A stretch of 64,000 nt of DNA from Ficedula albicollis. Lineage: Eukaryota; Chordata; Aves; Passeriformes; Muscicapidae. Below the pieces are notes generated by a model, which worked only from the letters and a program-made list of their open reading frames with translations, did no database searches and was not told where the DNA came from. The translations under genes were made by a program, and so were the position numbers. Each line of letters starts with the position of its first letter. The first letter of the stretch is position 1. Positions 55,024 to 64,000 of the stretch are shown in pieces. Where the stretch lies: assembly GCF_000247815.1 (NCBI RefSeq), contig NC_021686.1:2914121-2978120 (forward strand), given 5' to 3'.

Positions 55024-58000
55024 AAACAACCCCCTGTGTATATCAAAGCCCATGCTGAGAAATTTCTCCATCCGTGCCCAGCAGCTCCATCACCAACCCT
55101 CCTCAAAATTCAGCAACTGGAGACTTCCACCACCACGTGTCCTCTAATCACCAGCTTCCTCTTCAATACCGTACACTACAATTGGCAAAACTACCATCAA
55201 TCTCTCAGTTTGCCTGGTTTTCAGGAGAGATGGAGGCAGAGCTGCTGGCAGGTAACACTATATGCCCTTCTCACGTCCCACCACAGAAGAAAGCAAAGGC
55301 AAGGCTGTGAGAGTGCTGCTCTCCGATGCTTTGGGAGTGGGACAGGAGCCCCTTCCCACACAGAGCTAAAGAGAGAGCACGAGAAACCCACCCCGGAAAA
55401 GACACAACCAAACCACCAGGCAGCGAATTTCCGAGGTTTTCGGAGGCTGTGCTTTCCTGGAGCGCTGGAGAAGCAGGCTGCAGGCGGTTCTGAGGCACGG
55501 GTTTAATTTCTGCTCTCCAGCTCCGAGGGACGCTGTCCCGGCGTGTCGGAAGAAGGTTAATGAACGATTTAGCCGCCCTCACAACCACGTTAGTGTCACT
55601 TTCGGAAGCTGCGAGTTAATGCCCGAGATCTTCGGGGGTTACCCTCTTTGAAGTTCACTGATCCATAACCAATGTCCAATTAATTTGCAGGAGCCTAACG
55701 ATAATGACTATTGGCCTTTTCCGACGCATACAAAAACACAGTGGGTAACAGCGATGCTTTTGGCTTCGGGGTACTCTCAAATCTGCCTGCACATTTACAC
55801 ACCTTCAAAAATACCCAGTGCTAATAACGGGTTGTTTTCTGCTTTGAGGAATTTTTTACATTTGTTCTCCTGAGAGCAGAGCTACTGCATCAAGATTTAT
55901 GAACTTTCTGCTGGAAAAAAAAACAAACTGGAGCTGATTCAAGATGCTCATTTGCTAACAGAGAAATACTTCTATTGCATTTGCTTAGATTCCTCTTTAT
56001 TTAGGGTTTCCATGGAAGCCAAGGAATAGAAGTTCAATCTTGGGAAGATTAAACAGGCCCTGAGATATAATGCAAAACAGCTTATTTCAACATTCCCCAA
56101 AGAAAAGAAATGAGAAATTCTTCCACACATATGCCAAAAAAAAAGAGGTTTGTGGAAATTTTCAAAATAAATTGGGACCCAGCTTTTCAAATGCTCGACG
56201 CAGCCATTGCTTCCTGCTGCAAGCAGCTTCCCCAGCTTCCAACACACTTCCTCAGGTGAGAAAGTAAATGAACAAGAAGTCTGAAGGATAAAGATGCTAC
56301 AGCATAAAAATCAGCTTGTTCAAGACTGCTATTGCTACAAGATCCAGGAAGAAAGTTAATTCAACCACAAGGTCTTGCTCAAAGAGGAACAATCACCTCA
56401 TAAATTAGTATCTCAGCAGTTTTTAGGATAAAAAAATGCAGAGATTATGCAGTTCAGCAGCATCTTCCACAGCAATCCTCTGGACACCACAGAAGCTGAC
56501 AGACCAACATTCAAAAAATAAAATAAATCCCTTATCTTCAGCTACTCCAGGCTGAGAAGTGACTCCTGCCCTGGTGAGAATTGCAAACATTTCCTTGCCT
56601 CCCTACCCCACAGGTCAGCAGAGTGTCAGCAGCCAAAATGACAGGCTGTTGGACACTACAAATTAATAGCCACACATTTTCTCTGATCTCCCTCCTCCAG
56701 GTAAAGATTTATTTCACGTTGTTCCAATCTCCTATGAAAACGCCCAGGACTGATGAACTCTTACTTCAAAACACTTCTATTTCACAGCACATTTCTTAAA
56801 CCATTTTACAACCTGGCACAGATATATTCAGATAATGGGTAAAGTGCACCTTTTTCTTGAAGTTGGAGCTTAACAGCCCAGTGTCGCACACGGGATTTAC
56901 TACCTGGTCTAGTAAGGAAACTAAACACAGCTGACCCTCAAGTTATTTTCAATCTTAATGCCATTATTGTTCGAATAGCGAGATACTTAAATCATGGACT
57001 TTTCTAATCGTTTATGGTGAGCACCCAACTGCTCAGTGAAATGCATTTCAAGACACATTCAAGGTTTTTATTAATTCCATGGGAAAGTCCCAAGACACTG
57101 GGATTTTTTTTTCTGACTCCTGATTAAAACAGCAGGAGCCCACATGAATTCCCTTTTTTCCCCCCCCTCCCCAAGAGTTCCACATGCAACATTCCCTCCT
57201 CAAAATCTGTAAGAAAACAAGAATCAAACCGAGAACATTTTGCCAGCTGAAAGGCGCCGAGACCTTGCGCGGGGTGGGATGCGCTTCCAGCTGCCAGCCT
57301 AAAGGGACGGCCGGGGGAGATTAAACACAGAAATGCTTTTCATAAGGCAGGGGGCTTTGAAGAGGACAGTTCAGCCACTTCATTTCGTAATCTTCACAAA
57401 GCGTCAGATTTTAGCCTAAGCAGGTCTTAAAACAAGGAGATTTTATTTAAAAAAGGGGTGAAAAAAAGTAGGAATGTGTTCTGGCCGGGTTCTGTTGATT
57501 CAGCAAGGGTTAGACACACACATGCTTATTGATCCCAGAGAGCTCCCTGCTAAGTTAATTGTCTGGAATTTTAACTGAGCTCTCAGCAAGTTTCAAAATC
57601 CATGTTGGCTGGAAATGGGTGGGGGACCCAGAAAAAAACAGGCTGCAGAACTGTGCAAGTCCTACAGTTAAAAAAAACTCCCAGCAATTACTTTCATGAA
57701 GGGAAGAGCTTCAGCAGGGCATGGTTTTAACTGGATTTGGGGATTCTGACCCTGACACTGCTAGAATTCAGTGCTGGAAATCTCATATGTAAAGAAGTAC
57801 CATTATCAGGGAGCACCATCAGTGCTGCTTCACTCCTACCCACATCACCAAGGTAAGGGTATCTATCTCCTGCGAGCTCCCAGTTGTGGCTCATGACAAT
57901 TTCCACACAGGAAGTGTCACCACCAGCTGTACCTGCCCACGTTACAGTACCTGAACACTGACCTTCTGCTGGAGGAAGCTATGGCAAACCTGGTGCTGCA

Positions 58001-58320
58001 GCCTGCCCAGTCACCTGCACGAGCATGAGGGCTGCCCACGGCTTTGCACTGCCCACCAAGCTCTACCTGCTTCCAGAACACCTCCAGCAGCAGTTTCTCC
58101 AGGCGAAGAACATGCTGCAGGGATCATTTCCCACCATCAGACAGGAACAGCTAAAGACACTTTTAAAACAACTCGCGATTAGTTTCGAACAAAGCTTTGT
58201 AGTCCATCAAACCACTCAGCAATGCCATCCTGTACCAATGTGGATGCTCCCCAGCACCAATGGTCTTCCAAGGTCTCCCATGGCCATGGCAGCTCCCCGA
58301 CCCACTCCCTACACACCTAC

Positions 58321-59198
58321 CTGAACTCCCTGCCCTCGCTGTAGCGCCGCGCCGAGGCCGCGCGCTGCGTGGCCGTCTCCAGAAGCAGCTTCTGCGTGAG
58401 CCTGCTGGAAGGCGCCGAGTCCCTGCTGGCCTCGGGCTCGGCCTCTTGGTCACACTTCCACTCCTCATCCTCGTTCAGAGTTGGCAGATAACCAGGTAGC
58501 CCTTTACCTGTCCCAGACCCCGAGCTCGGATCGCTATAAATTTTTGGACTTTCCCCACCTGTCCTTGTGTATTCCAAATAAATATCCGACTTAAGGAACA
58601 AAGGGTAGGTATTGTCTTCTATCATGCACTGAATTTCTGTTTGGGCCTGGTCAAACATGTCAGGGTCAATCTGCAGTTTCATGACACAGTCTTTGATGAA
58701 GCTTTTTGTGGCTGGTTTGATCTGCCGGGACACAATGCCATTGTTGTCGAGGATGTATTTTTTGTAAATGGCTTTTGCCAGCTTGAGTCTTTTTTCCTCA
58801 TTAGACACACACGGCTCCAGCTTCCTGAAGCCACTGCAGGCAAACCAAAAGTCCAGCAGATCCGCACAGTCCTCCTGTTTCAGGAAAGTCCTGAAGAGGT
58901 TGATGCCATCTTGATCATCCAGCAAGGAGTGCAGCGACTCGGCCCACTTCAGGTAGGGGGGAGTTGGCGAAGCACTCCCCTCGGGCTCGTACCCCAAATC
59001 CAAATCGGAGCGCCTCGGTGTTGCCGTGGACGTCTCATTTCTGACCACATCACCTTTTCCAGAGTAGAAACCATGGCTAACTGGCCTTGGGTCTGTGGAC
59101 ACGAGCTCCCCCTCCTCACCAGGAACTGGTGGCCTTGGAGCATCTTCAGTGAAGCTTCCTCCGAGGTCCAAGGGGAAGCCTTTCCCCTGGATATTCAT
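58321..59198 (-). CDS. AXIN1: AXIN1 first coding exon (exon 2): tankyrase motifs and RGS domain
   Basis: Encodes residues 1-292 plus two bases of codon 293 of Axin-1, the cytoplasmic scaffold of the beta-catenin destruction complex. The N-terminus starts [14 protein letters not shown] tankyrase-binding motif RPPVPGEEG lies at about 22-30, and a second conserved segment, LDLGYEPEG, at about 66-74. The RGS domain that binds APC SAMP repeats runs from about 88 to 211, including [30 protein letters not shown] and [14 protein letters not shown]. After it come [15 protein letters not shown] and RRYSEGREF, both strongly conserved in Axin. The start is supported by an in-frame TGA at 59247-59249, by the lack of any other ATG in the leader, and by A at -3. 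The donor is TTCAG|GTAG (GT at 58320-58319), phase 2. The length matches the human exon closely. The frame is intact. Confidence 0.98.
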
Positions 59199-59292
59199 TT
59201 TTCTGGTCCTCGCTTGCGTGGGAACAGTGAGGGATGAGCGCCAATCTCAAATCACCAATATTTGTAGCTCCAAGGTGAACAAGTTTGTTCGG
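59199..59292 (-). other. AXIN1: AXIN1 5' UTR part of exon 2
   Basis: Untranslated leader directly upstream of the AXIN1 ATG. The acceptor is a pyrimidine-rich tract ending CATCTGTTTCAG|CCGAAC, with AG at 59294-59293. The leader has no upstream ATG and contains an in-frame stop at 59247-59249. The acceptor means at least one non-coding exon lies further right, as in mammalian AXIN1. Confidence 0.8.
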
Positions 59293-60520
59293 CTGAAACA
59301 GATGAGGAAAAAATAAGCGAGTATCACTGGAAATAAGCACTCTAAGACAACAAACTAGTGGTTATGCTCTGCACCTTTACTGTACTAACACCTCTTTTTC
59401 AGCAGAATCAATGGCTTTTGAGAGCATGGAATCGAGCTCAAACCAGGAAGAGACTAAAAGTAACAGTTACAGAATATCCCAAAACTTTACATGCAGAATT
59501 TGGCATCATTGATACAGCTGACACCATGCTAAAACAGCAGCCAATTTCCCAACACTGGTTTATACATGACCCTGGCATGTAGCAGCTCACATCCAAGACA
59601 TCCATACTCAGGCACCACAGGACATATGCCATCTTCTCCACTGCCAACCTGGACAGGACATACACCAGATCATACTATGGCAACACGTTTTTATCTAACT
59701 ATGAATCTAGGAAATTCTTATCCTTAAACAGGAATTTAAGGCTTGTGAAAATTATTTTTAAAGAACATCCAGTTAGTCCTGAAAGCGGGGCTGCACCTTA
59801 ATCAAACACAGGTGGCTTTCCTATGCTCAAGTGACATACCAGAGCCACATTCCTCACAAATCTCTGCGTTTCAGAAATACGCCGCGTCGCCTCGTCTAGC
59901 TCTAGGGGAATCCAGATGCATCGTTGACCCTAATATTTTGGGCATCTGGACTGCATTCTTGCTTCAGATGGGCATGTTAGAGCAGGAGCTCAGTTCTAGC
60001 ACCGCTTTTTGTAAGCAAGCCGTTGAGAAAAGGTTCATTTACGCTAACAAAACTGCATGCTACAAGCCTGGGAAAATTTCAGGTCATCAAAGGAAGATGA
60101 GAAAACCACCTTGAGAAGGAAACCTGATCAAGTACAATGTTTTTCAAGAGCAACGAGTCAATATGGAGGATGGAAGGTATGGGGAAGGCAGGGAAGGAAA
60201 AAAATCCCTGGGTTGCTACTTCTGCTGCTCAAATTAACCTCATCATTTAAAGCGAGTAGCAAAAGCCTTGTGTTACAGAACAGCCTCAGCCTCTAAGCCC
60301 CAAGTACTGCAAAGCACCAGCATCCACACAAATTACTCCTTGTACTGGATTAACTCAATTGCACGTAAAAGCACACCAGGAAAGCCACATTTTAACTCGC
60401 CCTCCCTCTTAAGGCAAACCCCACACCAACGAATATTTTTGGGATGCTTTACCATTTTCCCCTCATTTCCTGATCCTGGCTAAACCAGGAACCTACACCG
60501 TGCCTATCCTTACAGCCCAC
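59293..60520 (-). other. AXIN1: AXIN1 intron 1 (right boundary uncertain)
   Basis: The left end is fixed by the exon 2 acceptor AG at 59294-59293. The right end is inferred: the first plausible minus-strand donor next to the CpG-rich zone is GGACAG|GTGGGC, at 60521/60520 in one copy of the tandem duplication and 61000/60999 in the other. Content between is ordinary sequence without a recognisable gene. Confidence 0.45.
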
Positions 60521-60524
60521 CTGT

Positions 60525-62620
<2,096 letters not shown>

Positions 62621-63539
62621 AGACGGCCCCAGAAAAACTTCGGCCACCTCCAGGGTCTCGTCGAAGGGCTCTGCCCAGAAAAGGCATCAACCCTCAAACA
62701 CCACCGGCCTCCACGGCTCTGTCCGTGTTGAACACCGTGACACACCTGAGGTTTGTCCCGTTTGGACTATGCGCCATGGGCCTGGGGATGTAGGGCCACC
62801 GGTCCACCAGCTGCTCTTGACTGCAACAACTACTGGAGCTGGTTTGGAACCTGCAATGTATGTCCTGCTCCGCGGGGAGAAATCATAGACTGTCCAAAAG
62901 GTGGCACTGCGTGGACTGGAATGGGTCACACCACGTGGAGACTCCCCAGACCCGGGATGTTTGGTTATGAGAGCGGGGTGCACCAGCTCTGAGGCTGCAG
63001 TGATGGGAGACACGGAAGGGAGAAGAAGTGGATTGCCAGATGCAGAGATCAAATGAGAGTAGCACAACAGAGAAGTGCAAAAGCGTGCGTCTTCCCTGGA
63101 AAGCAGTGATAAACCCTGAGCCAGACCCTAGGTATCATCCCAAAAGCTGAACGAACAAGCCACTAGACAACCCTCTGAAAATCGGAAGTAGCTCAGAATG
63201 ATTTCCAACAGGTACTGTTTCTGCTTTCTTATGCGATGATGTTACCACAGTTGCCTGCCTCAGTGCATTTAGGGAGCACTTTTGGAAATGTAACATTTTT
63301 TCCCAGTTTTGTGAAGCTCCCAGATATCCACTCTGGCAGTAACACTTCCCATCCCACCCCAGCACACAGCCTGGCAGGATGATGTAGCTCCTTGCACTCT
63401 CTCAATGCTCGGAGCTGATTTACACGTAGTAGTGCAATACTGGTCTCAGGCGTAATAATAGAAAAGCTGATGTGGGATTCAGCTGGTAAAGAATTAAAGG
63501 ATGGGAATATAATTAATGCAATCAGCCTAGTTTCGAGAA
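62621..63539. other. Upstream flank without recognised gene
   Basis: GC content falls to ordinary levels to the right of the CpG-rich zone. I see no protein resemblance, RNA gene or clear repeat here. If AXIN1 has a more distant first exon this would be intron, otherwise intergenic. Confidence 0.5.
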
Positions 63540-63965
63540 AATAGCTCTTGTCAAACTGTGATGTCATCCTTTGAAGAGATTACAAGTTTGGCTGATAAAG
63601 GTTATGGCATAGAAATAATAGACCTGAGCTCTGTTCAGGCATGTGACTTAATCCATATACTATTCTGATTAAAAATTAGCACAATACAACATCAAGAGGG
63701 ACACCTTAAAGGGGCTGGGAGCTGGCAAACTGACAGCCATCAATGGGGAATCCCTGCAGAATGGGAGCGAGCTCAGTGGGTGTCCGGGCTTGGATGGGAA
63801 GCCCAGTGCTATTCAGTATTTCCATCAATGGTCTAGAAATAGATTAAAAAACCCTGCTGAGAAAAATGCCGAAGCGATGGAAATGAGAGGGGCAGGAGAC
63901 ATGGATGAGGTCAAGACAGCTGTAGAAAACTTCACAAGCCGAGTCCCTGGCAAATAAAACGTGCT
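63540..63965 (+). mobile_element. Old CR1-type LINE reverse-transcriptase fossil
   Basis: Two frame-shifted pieces of a CR1-like reverse transcriptase can be read on the plus strand. From 63570 the translation gives FEEITSLADKGYGIEIIDLS, matching the family's pattern of an aspartate-containing strand after a short helix, and reaches a stop. From 63800 it gives SPVLFSISINGLEID, matching the family's GPVLFNIFINDL block. The pieces are in different frames with stops, so this is a dead relic. Ends are approximate, and it may continue past the window. Confidence 0.7.
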
Positions 63966-64000
63966 TGAATGCAAGCAGCTGTGAAAGGGTCTGTCCTCTG

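Overview
The window is vertebrate nuclear DNA, almost certainly from a bird. It carries the 5' half of AXIN1, the Wnt-pathway scaffold, on the minus strand. The assignment rests on five coding exons that join in frame. Together they encode about the first 602 residues of Axin-1: tankyrase-binding motifs, RGS domain, conserved serine-rich linker, GSK3-binding helix, beta-catenin-binding helix and a histidine-rich stretch. All the introns seen complete here (2 to 5) have GT-AG ends. The avian call rests on CR1 LINE copies with the characteristic 3' tail and on a protein that, from memory, is very close to chicken Axin. I cannot name the species.

Layout, right to left (direction of transcription): 62.4-64.0 kb is upstream flank with a decayed CR1 reverse-transcriptase fossil. 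About 60.5-62.6 kb is a CpG-rich promoter region, interrupted by a 1,122-base pure G run and preceded by a 479-bp near-identical tandem duplication. The first coding exon, with a short 5' UTR, is at 58321-59292. Intron 2 follows and is very large (about 37.7 kb). The remaining coding exons are at 20464-20604, 13331-13427, 5788-5925 and 66-619, separated by introns of 7.0, 7.4 and 5.2 kb. The C-terminal exons (PP2A-binding region and DIX domain) lie beyond position 1.

The rest is non-coding intron: two recognisable CR1 fragments, microsatellites, a 21-bp minisatellite, several short tandem duplications, and stretches that look like candidate regulatory elements. No second gene, tRNA, rRNA or CRISPR array was found.

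The strangest features are homopolymer blocks: three long pure-G runs (571, 567 and 1,122 bases) and a T23-G12-T20 stretch. One long run sits inside a CR1 copy with a TTCC repeated at both edges, and one sits in the AXIN1 promoter. I read these as probable sequencing or assembly artefacts at difficult loci, not biology. The 479-bp and 371-bp duplications may likewise be uncollapsed haplotypes. I see no convincing new biological system.
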